Numbered from the stretch's first letter, positions 1 to 9,844 are shown. The stretch is 64,000 bases of DNA from Methylacidimicrobium sp. B4 (GCF_017310545.1 NZ_CP066203.1:1736001-1800000), one strand, 5' to 3'. Program-made: numbers and translations. The notes: generated by a model from the letters alone, not told the origin.

Positions 1-135
1 GCAAAGCCGAGAAGCCGGCCGGCGATTCCGGCGGCGAACCGCCATGCCAACGGAGCTCCCCCGCGCTCGGAGGGCGCTTCCGGACGCAGCCAAAAGGGGA
101 GATGCGCGAATGTCGGAGAGTGCCCGGACGCCGGA

Positions 136-1626
136 ATGGTCGTGGAGGTGCCGAAGGGGGCGCCGTTTGTCTGTCCGGAATGCCATAGCGAGCTTCTGCC
201 GGAACGAAGCCGTGGGGCCAGAAGCCGCAAGAAGCTCCTGGCGTTGCTTGTGCTGGTGGGAGCACTCTGCCTTTTGGGGGCGGTCTCCTACTTTGCGCTG
301 GTACCGTTCGTTGCCAGCCTGAATGGGAAAAAGGCCGCCGATACTGGGACAACGGTGGGAAGCAGTGAACCTCCTCCGCCTGATGCTGCGGACATGAAGC
401 CAACCCTCGCCGAGGCGCGAGCGGCCTTGCAGAAGGATCTGCCCAAGGGGATCGAGCTTGCCTCTCTCAAACCGGGTGAGGAGCAGAAGAATCCGGACGG
501 TTCTTGGAACCTCGCCTACGAGGCGACCGTCGTAGCCAACAAGGGCCAATATTGGGTCCCCATCGCCGACCTCGATGCGGCCAACCTCACGGAGCGGTTG
601 GGCAAAGTCTCCGAGGACGTGGGTTCCTGGGCGCGTCGGCACTTGAAAGATCTGGTGCTAACGCAGGATCAACCTCCCGGGCAGGAGTATCTCTTTGGCC
701 GGAAGAAGCCGCTCTCTTCGCTGAGCCCGGGCACCGCCTTTCCCTTTACCTGGAAGGTAGTGGTGGCGCCAAGGGAGGATGGAAGCTGGCAATTCGTCCC
801 GACCGTCCCGTTGCCATTCGCGGCACCCCCCCCGAGCGAGGGGGGGACAGACACGCGGGTCGTGCTGCGGAGCAGCCCGGAGCTCGAGCAGGCGCAATTG
901 CTCGATGAGCAGCGCTGGAATCGATTCGTCGAGCGCCTCAAGGAGATTGATCGGGAGGCTCAGAGCCGATACCGGGAAGTGATGGAGGATGCCCCCGGTC
1001 GAGCCCGGCGACCCGACGTCTTCCGGGCGGGCAGCGGCGGACCGACGACGATCGGGGAAGCCGCTGGAATGGGTGCGGTTACCGGAGGTACTATTGGCCT
1101 GGCAGCCGGCGGAAGGACAGGAGGGCTTATCGGTTTAATATCCGGCGGCACCTTGGGTGCGATAACCGGAGCCCTCGTTTCGCATCACAAGCAGCAGCAG
1201 CAATACGCGGCGGTAGTGGAGGAGCGAAGCAGGTGCAGGCGCCTGGCGGCGTCCGCCGCGCACAAAAGGCGGGAGGAGCTCCTCTCCCAATATGAACAGG
1301 AGCTGGAGCAGGAGGCGCAGGGGCGGCTCTCGCAGTTGGCGGGGGGAACGACCGGGGCTACCGATCCATCGCCTTCCGGGGGAAGCACGGCTGGTCCCGC
1401 GAATCCTCCTTACTCGCCCTGCGGCTCCGCACCGTCGAGCTCGGACCCGCCGTCCAACCCTCCGTTACCGCCGCAACTGCAACAACCATCTGGAGCCGCT
1501 CCGGAGTCGACGCAAGCCCCTGGTTATGGTGGACTTCCCCCGGGGCAGAATCCGTTTGCCGGTGATTCCTCGCCGCCTCCTGCGGGTGATGCGCCTCCTC
1601 CTCCCCCTCCTTCTCCGCCGAATTAA
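136..1626 (+). CDS. Zinc-ribbon, single-pass membrane protein with glycine-zipper segment (function unknown)
   Basis: I do not recognise a named family. The visible parts are a CPEC zinc-knuckle near residues 13-16, one hydrophobic membrane segment at about residues 33-60, and a soluble region of about 230 residues. Then comes a glycine-zipper block of GG/GxxxG repeats around residues 308-350, a Gln/Arg/Glu-rich coiled segment, and a low-complexity Pro/Ser/Gly C-terminal tail. Glycine zippers are typical of membrane-inserting or envelope proteins, so an envelope-associated role is possible, but that is inference. The ATG at 136 is the first usual start codon in this frame. However, the frame stays open to the window edge, and a C-x5-C pair that would complete the zinc ribbon lies just upstream of the ATG (103-123). 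The true N-terminus is therefore doubtful. No operon partner is visible; the next gene is convergent. Confidence 0.6.
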   Translation: MVVEVPKGAPFVCPECHSELLPERSRGARSRKKLLALLVLVGALCLLGAVSYFALVPFVASLNGKKAADTGTTVGSSEPPPPDAADMKPTLAEARAALQKDLPKGIELASLKPGEEQKNPDGSWNLAYEATVVANKGQYWVPIADLDAANLTERLGKVSEDVGSWARRHLKDLVLTQDQPPGQEYLFGRKKPLSSLSPGTAFPFTWKVVVAPREDGSWQFVPTVPLPFAAPPPSEGGTDTRVVLRSSPELEQAQLLDEQRWNRFVERLKEIDREAQSRYREVMEDAPGRARRPDVFRAGSGGPTTIGEAAGMGAVTGGTIGLAAGGRTGGLIGLISGGTLGAITGALVSHHKQQQQYAAVVEERSRCRRLAASAAHKRREELLSQYEQELEQEAQGRLSQLAGGTTGATDPSPSGGSTAGPANPPYSPCGSAPSSSDPPSNPPLPPQLQQPSGAAPESTQAPGYGGLPPGQNPFAGDSSPPPAGDAPPPPPPSPPN

Positions 1627-1735
1627 CCCGGGGAGATCGGAGGCGGAAGCGAGGCCTGACGGAGGTGCAAGGGAGCGGGTCGCATCCAGGCACGCTCTGT
1701 GGGGCATCGGATGCAAATTTTGTGAAAGATGGAGC

Positions 1736-1948
1736 CTATCCGCCGGCGACGACGCGCAGGATCTCTACGCGGTCGTCCCGCTCAAGCCGGCGTTCGGCCC
1801 ATTCTCGCCGGGGAAGGACCTCTTTGTTGAGCTCGATGAGCACCATCTTGACGGGATAGCCGAGCAGCTGCAGGAGATCCAGGACGGAGCTCCCGGTCGG
1901 GACCGTTCGCTCCTTCCCGTTTACGTAGATGCGGCACTCGTCAGGCAT
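1736..1948 (-). CDS. thiS: Sulfur carrier protein ThiS
   Basis: This 70-residue protein has the ubiquitin-like ThiS form: an N-terminal strand (RIYVNGKE), the middle segment SSVLDLLQLLGYP, and the obligatory C-terminal Gly-Gly. In the family, that terminus is adenylated and converted to a thiocarboxylate that donates sulfur to the thiazole of thiamine. The ATG at 1948 overlaps the 3' end of thiH by 28 bases; a GTG at 1966 would add six residues. Co-transcription with thiH on the minus strand is likely. The usual partners thiG (thiazole synthase) and thiF (adenylyltransferase) are not in this window. Confidence 0.85.
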   Translation of the reverse strand: MPDECRIYVNGKERTVPTGSSVLDLLQLLGYPVKMVLIELNKEVLPRREWAERRLERDDRVEILRVVAGG

Positions 1949-3051
1949 TCGTCCCAATCCTTCCACACGGGCTCATACCCGAGCTCGCGAATCCGATCGG
2001 CGATCAGGAGTGGAGAGCGTTCGTCGGAAAGCGCGAATTGCTCCTCGGCCCCCTCGGCCGATTCCATGGGACTGGGCGGCTCCGAGCGACCGCCGATCGT
2101 CCGATGAAGCCGCTCCCGTCCCGCACCGGTGTAGCCGCCAGGATCGGTTCGAGACCCGGCGCTGACCAGCGTAATGCCCAGAGGGATCAGTCGATCACGC
2201 AGCGAGGGGGATTCCCGGGTCGAGAGGACGAGCCCCACCTGAGGGAAAAGGATCCGAAGGGCACAGTGGAGCTGCGCAAACTCTCGATCCGAAAGGGGGT
2301 ATTCCGGAGAAAAGCCGCCGGCCGCCGGGCGCAGGCGGGGGAGGGAGATCGTCAAGTAGGATCGCCAAGCATGCTTGAGAAGCCATGCGGTATGCGCCGC
2401 CAGGGCGAAGGCATCTTCGCGCCAGGGCGCCAAGCCGAGAAGAGCCCCGATCCCGATCCGGCGAAACCCGGCGCGATAGGCCCGTTCCGGCGCTTGGAGC
2501 CGCCAGGCAAAGTCGCGCTTGGGTCCGGAAAGGTGAAGGGAGGCGTAGGCTTGAGGGAGATAGGTCTCCTGGTAGACAACGACTCCCTCGGCTCCCGAGT
2601 CGACGATTTCTCGATATTCCTCGGTTTCCAGAGGAGCAATCTCGATGGAGATCGAAGGGAAATAGGGGCGAATTCTCCGTATGCAAGAAGCCACATAACC
2701 GGGGGAGACCCATTTGGGGTGCTCTCCGGCGACCAGAAGAATCGATCGGAACCCTTGCTCGGCCAGGCAGCGTGCTTCCCGTTCTACCTCCTCTGAGCTC
2801 AAGGTAAGGCGGAGAATCGGGTTGGATCGGGAGAAGCCGCAGTAGCGGCAGACATTGATACACTCGTTGGAGAGGTAGAGTGGCGCGAAGAGCCGGACGG
2901 TCTTCCCGTAAAACTGGAGGGTCTGCGCCTGCGCGGCTTGCGCCATCGCCTCCAACTCTAGCGGCGTCTTGGGTTCCAAGAGGGAGCGACAGCGGGCTTG
3001 ATCGCGAAAGAAGGGGAAGGTTCCCGCTTGGAGTGCTTCGAGAAAGGACAT
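1921..3051 (-). CDS. thiH: 2-iminoacetate (dehydroglycine) synthase ThiH, radical SAM
   Basis: This 376-residue radical SAM enzyme has the C-x3-C-x2-C cluster motif (CINVCRYC) near residues 63-70, preceded by the ThiH-typical APLYLSNEC segment. ThiH cleaves tyrosine to dehydroglycine and p-cresol, supplying the glycine imine to ThiG in thiazole synthesis. The length fits the family. The ATG at 3051 is clear. The gene is divergent from hemW and its end overlaps thiS. ThiH, unlike the oxidase ThiO, has an oxygen-sensitive cluster; its presence beside aerobic respiration genes is worth noting but not unprecedented. Confidence 0.88.
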   Translation of the reverse strand: MSFLEALQAGTFPFFRDQARCRSLLEPKTPLELEAMAQAAQAQTLQFYGKTVRLFAPLYLSNECINVCRYCGFSRSNPILRLTLSSEEVEREARCLAEQGFRSILLVAGEHPKWVSPGYVASCIRRIRPYFPSISIEIAPLETEEYREIVDSGAEGVVVYQETYLPQAYASLHLSGPKRDFAWRLQAPERAYRAGFRRIGIGALLGLAPWREDAFALAAHTAWLLKHAWRSYLTISLPRLRPAAGGFSPEYPLSDREFAQLHCALRILFPQVGLVLSTRESPSLRDRLIPLGITLVSAGSRTDPGGYTGAGRERLHRTIGGRSEPPSPMESAEGAEEQFALSDERSPLLIADRIRELGYEPVWKDWDECLTSAAST

Positions 3052-3153
3052 ACCGCAACCCTAGCGCAGGCGGGAAACAGCCACAAGAGAGCGCGTCTCC
3101 ACCGGGCAGGAGAAAAACCTCTCTCTTGCGCCATCCGGAGCCTATTGTTTCCT

Positions 3154-4305
3154 GTGCTCTCCGATCGCCTCCCCTCGTCCCGGCGGGGGCCGCTTGGCCT
3201 GCGGCTTGGCCCGGAGCCGATTCGGCACCTCTACCTGCACACTCCGTTTTGCGCAACGGTCTGTCCCTATTGCGCGTTTCATGTCCACACCGGATCGGCG
3301 AGGGAGATGCGCGTCTTCGTCACCGCTCTTTTGCGCGAATGGGAGAAGCTCAGGAAGAGCTTACCGGTCGAGGTCGAGACCCTTTATCTGGGTGGCGGCA
3401 CTCCCTCTCTCCTCCCCCTCGACGCCTTCCGCCAGCTGGCGGACGCCTTCCGTCCCTGGGAGAGCGTGGAGGCGACCCTCGAGGCCAACCCCCGAACGGT
3501 GACTCGGGAGAAAGCGGCGGCATGGCGGGATCTGGGAATCGGTCGGGTCAGCCTCGGGGTTCAGTCGCTCGATCCGGCCGTGCTCCGCACGCTCGGACGC
3601 CGGCATGGACCGCAGGACGTGGAGAGGACGGTCGCCATCCTTCGGGAGGCGGGGTTCGGGAACATCAACGTCGATCTCCTTTTCGGGGTGCCCGGTCAGT
3701 CGCCAGCTTCTTGGGAAGAGACCCTGACGCGAGTCATTGCGATCGGGCCCGAGCACGTTTCCGCCTACGAGCTCACCTACGAGGAGGATACGCCCTTTTT
3801 CGAAGCCCGGGCGGCGGGAGTTTGGCGCGAGGACGAGGAGCTCTCGATTGCCATGTATCGGACGGCCTGGAACCTTCTGGAGAGCTCAGGGTATCGACAG
3901 TACGAGGTTTCCAATTATGCGCGGCCGGGCTGGGCGTCCCTGCATAACCAAGGATATTGGATGGGGAACGACTATCTTGGGCTCGGCCCGGGCGCGTGCT
4001 CGACGGTCGGCCTCCGTCGCTGGCAGAACCGGCGGAATACCACCGACTACATCGCCGCGCTCTCTGCCGGCCAAGATCCTCCAAGAGAGGAGGAAGCACT
4101 CTCCAAGGAAGTGCGGCAGAGAGAGCGGCTCCTGCTGGGTCTGCGGACGAGCCGCGGCGTTCCCTATTCCTGGATCGAGGGGGAAGCCGAACACGCGCGT
4201 GCGCTCATCGGCCAAGGCTTGGCCGAGCTCTCGGACGGTACATTCCGGCTTACCCCGGAAGGAAGGCTTTTGGCCGATGGAATTGCCGGCCTTTTCGTCG
4301 GATAG
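3154..4305 (+). CDS. hemW: HemW-like heme chaperone, radical SAM (coproporphyrinogen oxidase family)
   Basis: The core contains HLYLHTPFC followed by a C-x3-C-x2-C cluster site (CATVCPYC), the LGGGTPSLL motif, and the later GVQSLDPAVLRTLGR and VDLLFGVPGQ motifs of the HemW/HemN family. HemW is a heme-binding protein that helps deliver heme to respiratory enzymes rather than a true coproporphyrinogen oxidase; the compact C-terminal HemN domain fits this. The reading frame is open upstream, but only after 3051 does it clear the divergent thiH. No ATG lies between, so I place the start at GTG 3154, with TTG 3145 as an alternative. Start certainty is low and function certainty is high. It is convergent with the FtsB-like gene. 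Confidence 0.82.
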   Translation: MLSDRLPSSRRGPLGLRLGPEPIRHLYLHTPFCATVCPYCAFHVHTGSAREMRVFVTALLREWEKLRKSLPVEVETLYLGGGTPSLLPLDAFRQLADAFRPWESVEATLEANPRTVTREKAAAWRDLGIGRVSLGVQSLDPAVLRTLGRRHGPQDVERTVAILREAGFGNINVDLLFGVPGQSPASWEETLTRVIAIGPEHVSAYELTYEEDTPFFEARAAGVWREDEELSIAMYRTAWNLLESSGYRQYEVSNYARPGWASLHNQGYWMGNDYLGLGPGACSTVGLRRWQNRRNTTDYIAALSAGQDPPREEEALSKEVRQRERLLLGLRTSRGVPYSWIEGEAEHARALIGQGLAELSDGTFRLTPEGRLLADGIAGLFVG

Positions 4306-4335
4306 CCGGGGCGGAAGTTGTTCCACAGGGCAACC

Positions 4336-4668
4336 TTATTTGTCGCCAGCTCCCTCCCGGTCGGAGGGGAGAGGGAAGGGGTCGAAGCGGAAGATGATCT
4401 CTCCCTTCTTCCCCATGCTCAGCCGGTCTCGGGCGATTCGCGTCAGATAATTCGGGTCTGACTGAAGAAGCTCGAGCTGGAGATTGAGCTCCTGATTGCG
4501 ATCCTGCTCGGCCGCAACCTGGTGCTGGATCTGCTCCTTCTGGCGCTCCAAGCGGTCGATCTGTTGGACCAGCGGCCAGAATGCCGTCAATAGCAGACCT
4601 CCGCCGGCGAGCAGGATGCCGATTCCGAGGAGATGGCTCAACTTGGCCCAAACCGTGCCGCCCTTCAT
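4336..4668 (-). CDS. Septum formation initiator family protein (FtsB/DivIC-like)
   Basis: The protein is about 110 residues, with a short cytoplasmic N-terminus and one membrane segment (about residues 10-32). A coiled coil follows (QQIDRLERQKEQIQHQV), then the characteristic DPNYLTRIARDRLSMGKKGE motif of the FtsB/DivIC family. These bitopic proteins form a complex with FtsL and FtsQ/DivIB and activate septal peptidoglycan synthesis. The gene follows eno on the same strand, an arrangement seen in many bacteria. An upstream ATG at 4737, just after the eno stop, would add 23 basic residues; I prefer 4668 because the family usually has a very short cytoplasmic tail. Confidence 0.8.
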   Translation of the reverse strand: MKGGTVWAKLSHLLGIGILLAGGGLLLTAFWPLVQQIDRLERQKEQIQHQVAAEQDRNQELNLQLELLQSDPNYLTRIARDRLSMGKKGEIIFRFDPFPLPSDREGAGDK

Positions 4669-4748
4669 GCCTCGCGCACTCCCTTCCGGGCGCCTCCCGC
4701 TACCGCGGATGCGCGTCGGCACAAGCCGACGGAGCATCCGCAGCGAGA

Positions 4749-6056
<1,308 letters not shown>

Positions 6057-6087
6057 TCAACACAAGCCAATTCTTGGGATCGGCCGG

Positions 6088-7674
6088 TCAGTGCATCATC
6101 CCCTCGCTCGACGGCTTGGCCCCCTTGGCGGGCGCGAGGAAGAGGACCAGGGGCAGCGACGCCAGGCAGATCCAGCCTGACCACTGGAAGATGTCGACGT
6201 AGGCCCAGAGACTTGCTTGGTTGGTGAGGGTCCGGTAGAGCACGCCCAGCGCCTGCTCCGCCCCCGGGACCGTTCCGGATTGGCTGGCGAGATAGCCTTG
6301 GACCGCGGCAAGGGTGTCCCGGTAGTTCGGGTTTTCCGGGGTATAGTAGCCCGCCAGGAAGTTCTGATGAAGCTGGGCGAATCTCTGGGAATAGGTGGCA
6401 ATGAGCGAGGTGCCGACGCTGCCGCCGATGTTTCGGAAGAGATTGAAGAGCCCGGTCGCGTTTCCCATCTCTTCCCGACGCAGGGTCACGACGGCCGCCG
6501 TGGTCAACGGGACGAAAACCAAGGGCGCGCCGAACCCATTGAGGAGGTTAGGGATCACCACGTTGAACTGAGCGATCTCGATGTCGAAGTTTCCCATGAG
6601 GAATGAAGAGGCGGCCAGGAGGAGGAAGCCGAGGGCGACCAGCGTGCGCGCGCTCATGACACCGAGCATCCTTCCGGCAAAGATCGCTCCAGCCACGGCA
6701 CCAATTCCGCGGGGGCTCACGGCGAGACCGCTCTGGAAAGCCGTGTAGGAGATCAGGGTCTGGAGAAAGAGAGGAAGGGCGGCCAGGGTTCCGTAGAGGA
6801 CGATGCCGATCAGAAAGACGAGGCTGACCCCGGTGGCGAAGCTCCTGTCCTTGAGGATGCGCAGATCGACCAGCGGCTCGCGCACGGAGAGCTGCCGCAT
6901 CACGAAGCAGATCAGCCCGACGACGGAGAAGAGGGCCATCCAGCGGAGCCAGACCGCTCCGAACCAGTCATCCTCCTGCCCCTTGTCCAGAAGCACCTGC
7001 AGGCAGCCGAGCCAGACCGTGAGGAAGAAGAGCCCCCAGACGTCGACCATCCTTGGACGATTGTTGCGGAGATAGGGCGGATCTTCGACAAAGAGGCCCG
7101 ATAAGAGCATCGCCAAAAGGCCGACGGGCAGGTTGATGTAGAAGCACCAGCGCCAGTTGGCGTTGTCCGTCAACCAACCGCCGAGGACAGGCCCGAGGAT
7201 CGGTGCCACCACGACCCCGAGGGCAAAGAGGCCCATGGCCTGGCCCCGCTTGGAAGGCGGGAAGCTCTCCAGGAGGATCGCTTGCGAGATCGGCTGGAGC
7301 CCCCCGCCGCCTATGCCTTGCAGGACGCGGAAGAGGATCAGGGAGCCGAGATGGGAAGCGGCGCCGCAGAGGGCCGAGCTCACGGTGAAGAGCGCGATGC
7401 AGGCGAGGAGAAGGTTTCTTCGGCCGAAACGTCGGCCGAGCCAGTCGGTCAGCGGCAGGACCACCGCGTTGGAGACGAGGTAGCTGGTCAGGACCCAGGT
7501 AGCCTGCGAATTGCTTGCCGCCATCCCCCCCGCAATGTAGGGGAGGGCCACGTTGAGGATGGTCGTGTCGAGCACCTCCATGAAGGTGGCCAGCATGACG
7601 GAGAGGGCGACGACCCAAGGGTTGTGCTTCGGGTGCCAGCCGGCATCGGGATGGTTCGCAGGGCTGCCGTCCAT
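6088..7674 (-). CDS. MFS drug efflux transporter, DHA2 (EmrB/QacA) family
   Basis: This 528-residue protein has about 14 hydrophobic segments. The first carries the DHA2 signature LDTTILNVALPYI, which in EmrB-type proton antiporters marks the start of the transport core; motif A-like (LTDWLGRRFGRR) follows. Homologues export lipophilic drugs, often with an EmrA/HlyD membrane-fusion partner and an outer-membrane channel, but no partner is adjacent here. I chose ATG 7674, which begins just before the hydrophilic N-terminal tail; the longer open frame upstream overlaps the divergent SixA-like gene. Substrate cannot be inferred. Confidence 0.85.
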   Translation of the reverse strand: MDGSPANHPDAGWHPKHNPWVVALSVMLATFMEVLDTTILNVALPYIAGGMAASNSQATWVLTSYLVSNAVVLPLTDWLGRRFGRRNLLLACIALFTVSSALCGAASHLGSLILFRVLQGIGGGGLQPISQAILLESFPPSKRGQAMGLFALGVVVAPILGPVLGGWLTDNANWRWCFYINLPVGLLAMLLSGLFVEDPPYLRNNRPRMVDVWGLFFLTVWLGCLQVLLDKGQEDDWFGAVWLRWMALFSVVGLICFVMRQLSVREPLVDLRILKDRSFATGVSLVFLIGIVLYGTLAALPLFLQTLISYTAFQSGLAVSPRGIGAVAGAIFAGRMLGVMSARTLVALGFLLLAASSFLMGNFDIEIAQFNVVIPNLLNGFGAPLVFVPLTTAAVVTLRREEMGNATGLFNLFRNIGGSVGTSLIATYSQRFAQLHQNFLAGYYTPENPNYRDTLAAVQGYLASQSGTVPGAEQALGVLYRTLTNQASLWAYVDIFQWSGWICLASLPLVLFLAPAKGAKPSSEGMMH

Positions 7675-7782
7675 GGAGAGCCCTGAAGCGTAACCCTCTC
7701 CGGGGGGGAGAGCCAAGGACAAGATCCACCCCCGCGCCCTTTCTGCCTGGATTGGGTGGCTCCCTCTGGTATCGTCTCTCCG

Positions 7783-8271
7783 GTGAATCTCTATCTGGTG
7801 GCGCATGGAAGCGCCCTGCCGGCCGAGAAAGATTCGGAACGGCCCCTTTCCGAGGCGGGAATCGCCGAATCTTCCCGTCTGGCCCAGATGGTGCGAAGCT
7901 GCGGGGTTCGCGTGCAGCTCCTCGCCCACTCCTCCAAGACGCGGAGCCGGCAAACGGCTCAAATCCTCTTACCGGCCGTTCATCCGGGCGGGCGCCTGAC
8001 GTTGTGGGAAAGCCTCGATCCCGAGGACTCCCCCGGCCACGCCCTCAAGGCGATCAAGAAGGAAAAGGTCGATCTCCTGCTCGTCGGGCACGAACCGAAT
8101 CTGGCCAAGATCGCCACGCGCCTCCTCGTCCCCAAGAAGGTCCCGCCCCTGCTCTCGCTCTCGCCCGGCAGCCTGCTCTGGCTCCAGCGCCAACGGACCG
8201 AGGAGGGAAAGGTCTGGCGCCTCTTCGGCATGTTCCGGGCGGAAGCGTTGCGGGCTTGGGAGCGGGGATGA
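7783..8271 (+). CDS. SixA-like histidine phosphatase family protein with altered RHG motif
   Basis: This protein of about 162 residues is in the histidine phosphatase (phosphoglycerate mutase) superfamily and is closest to SixA, which removes phosphate from histidine-phosphotransfer proteins. It has the SixA pattern LYLVxHG near the N-terminus, SKTRSRQTA, and LLVGHEPNLA with the second conserved histidine. The catalytic RHG triad is AHG here (Ala7 instead of Arg), which should weaken phosphate binding. I take GTG 7783 as start because it matches the family start; GTG 7756 is possible. It is divergent from the MFS gene and upstream of tRNA-Asn (opposite strand). Confidence 0.72.
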   Translation: MNLYLVAHGSALPAEKDSERPLSEAGIAESSRLAQMVRSCGVRVQLLAHSSKTRSRQTAQILLPAVHPGGRLTLWESLDPEDSPGHALKAIKKEKVDLLLVGHEPNLAKIATRLLVPKKVPPLLSLSPGSLLWLQRQRTEEGKVWRLFGMFRAEALRAWERG

Positions 8272-8345
8272 GTGGCCGACAAAAAGGAGGGTCAGTTCTC
8301 GTGGTGCCGAGGGGCCGGACGTGGGTCGTCCGCCGGGAAACCTGG

Positions 8346-8417
8346 CTCCGGAGGTAGGATTCGAACCTACGACCAAGCGGTTAACAGCCGCTCGCTCTAC
8401 CACTGAGCTACTCCGGA
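8346..8417 (-). tRNA. tRNA-Asn (anticodon GTT)
   Basis: Read on the minus strand this is a complete cloverleaf. The 7-bp acceptor is TCCGGAG/CTCCGGA, the D-arm is GCTCAGTGGTAGAGC, the anticodon loop is CTGTTAA, the T-loop is GGTTCGAATCC, and the discriminator is G. A CCA end is encoded directly in the DNA (8343-8345), unlike the two other tRNAs in the window. Confidence 0.97.
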
Positions 8418-8532
8418 GTGGGAATGACCAATCTAGTGAGTCGTGGGGCATCTTTCCAAGGAAAAATGGTGGCAGGCGGCGATGGCACGGGATCGTCTCG
8501 ATTCCACAATCCGAACGGGATAAGAAGAAGGG

Positions 8533-9417
8533 ATGCGCCTCCTTCTCGTCGATGGCAGCTACTATGCCTACCGCTCCTTTTATGCAATGCCCGCCTTGCA
8601 GACGAGCTCGGGGCAGCCAACGAACGCCCTCTACGGACTGATCATGGTGCTCCGGCGGATGCTCGCCGACCTGCGTCCGACGCTCGTCGGCTGGGCGGTG
8701 GACGACGGGCTCTGCGCGGAACGGGTGGCGCTCTGCCCGGAATACAAGGCGAATCGGCCAGCGGTGCCCGAGGCGCTCTCAGTCCAGCTCGACCAGGTCG
8801 AGGAGCTGATGGCGGCCCTCGGTCTCCCGGTGCTGCGCGTCGCTGGAGAGGAAGCCGACGACGTGATGGCCAGCTACACCGCCGCCGCAAGGCAAGAGGG
8901 CGAGGTTGTCCTGGCGACGAACGACAAGGATCTCCTGGCGCTGGTTTCTCCCCGGGTTGCGGTCTACCAGACCAACGGCAAGGGTTTCCATCTTCTCACG
9001 GAGGAGGAGGTCACCGAAAAGTGGGGGGTTGCGCCCGCGCAGATCCCCGATCTGCTCGCCTTGATCGGCGATTCGGTCGATAACATCGCCGGGGTTCCGG
9101 GGGTCGGCAAGGTCACGGCGGCTCAATGGCTTCGCCGCTACGGTTCTCTGGAGGAGCTCCTTCGAGCGGCACCGCAGGCGAGCGGGGCAAGGCTGCAGCA
9201 GCTTTCGGGCGCCCAGCGGGAGCGGGTTCTCCGCAACCGGAGGATGATCGAGTTGCGCACCAACCTCCCCCTGCCAATCCCGCTGAAGGAATTGACGATT
9301 CGCCCCGATTTGGCGAAGCAGAGTGAGCTCTTTCACCGATGGGAGTTCCGAAAGCTGGCCAAGGAAGCGGAAGAGGGCTTGCTGAGGGAGCGGGGCCAGC
9401 CCGAGCTCTTTTCCTGA
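8533..9417 (+). CDS. Stand-alone 5'-3' exonuclease (DNA polymerase I N-terminal domain homologue)
   Basis: This 294-residue flap endonuclease/5'-3' exonuclease resembles the first domain of Pol I. It starts with LLLVDGSYYAYRSFYAM, carries the metal-binding acidic residues in GEEADDVMASY and ATNDKDLLAL, and has the helix-hairpin-helix GDSVDNIAGVPGVGKVTA. No polymerase domain follows. Such proteins remove RNA primers and flaps at Okazaki fragment ends. The last residues, QPELFS, resemble a sliding-clamp-binding peptide. ATG 8533 is preceded by an A/G-rich stretch. It is followed after a short gap by the Fe-S carrier gene. Confidence 0.9.
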   Translation: MRLLLVDGSYYAYRSFYAMPALQTSSGQPTNALYGLIMVLRRMLADLRPTLVGWAVDDGLCAERVALCPEYKANRPAVPEALSVQLDQVEELMAALGLPVLRVAGEEADDVMASYTAAARQEGEVVLATNDKDLLALVSPRVAVYQTNGKGFHLLTEEEVTEKWGVAPAQIPDLLALIGDSVDNIAGVPGVGKVTAAQWLRRYGSLEELLRAAPQASGARLQQLSGAQRERVLRNRRMIELRTNLPLPIPLKELTIRPDLAKQSELFHRWEFRKLAKEAEEGLLRERGQPELFS

Positions 9418-9475
9418 CCGAGGGGACTTGACCCGGTTGGGCGAGCGGGGGAACATTCCGGCGGACGGAAAGGCC

Positions 9476-9844
9476 ATGGAAGGAGCATCTTCGGTTTCCT
9501 ACACGATCGGCAACGAGAAGCTTTGCCAAATCACGAGCGAGGCGGCACGGCAGCTTTCCCGGCTTCTCCAGGAGTCGGAAAAGGGGGGAGGAGCTCTGCG
9601 GATCGCTGTCGTGGGGGGCGGCTGCTCCGGGCTCCAATATCAGATGGACCTGGTCGACCGGCTCCGGGAGAAGGATATCCTGATCGAGGCGGGCGATGCG
9701 CGTCTGGTGGTCGATCCGAAGAGTGCTCTCTTTCTCGCCGGCTCGATCCTGGATTATTCGGAAGATCTGCAGAACCGGGGCTTTGTCGTGAGAAATCCGA
9801 ACGCATCGTCCCACTGCTCTTGCGGGAAGAGCTTTGCGATCTAG
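9476..9844 (+). CDS. A-type iron-sulfur cluster carrier (IscA/ErpA/HesB family)
   Basis: This 122-residue A-type carrier has the three ligand cysteines in the family pattern: one in GGGCSGLQY and the C-x-C near the C-terminus (HCSCGKSF). These proteins accept [Fe-S] clusters from the assembly scaffold and pass them to client enzymes; several Fe-S proteins are encoded nearby (ThiH, HemW). ATG 9476 is preceded by GGAAAGG; an upstream TTG at 9428 would add 16 unconserved residues. No other isc/suf genes are in the window. It is separated by 12 bases from the next MFS gene and is probably co-transcribed with it. Confidence 0.88.
   Translation: MEGASSVSYTIGNEKLCQITSEAARQLSRLLQESEKGGGALRIAVVGGGCSGLQYQMDLVDRLREKDILIEAGDARLVVDPKSALFLAGSILDYSEDLQNRGFVVRNPNASSHCSCGKSFAI

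Noticed and set aside
3052-3153. Possible TPP riboswitch upstream of thiH
   Set aside because: The 102-base divergent gap lacks the conserved THI-box core (CUGAGA...ACCUGAUC-type segments).
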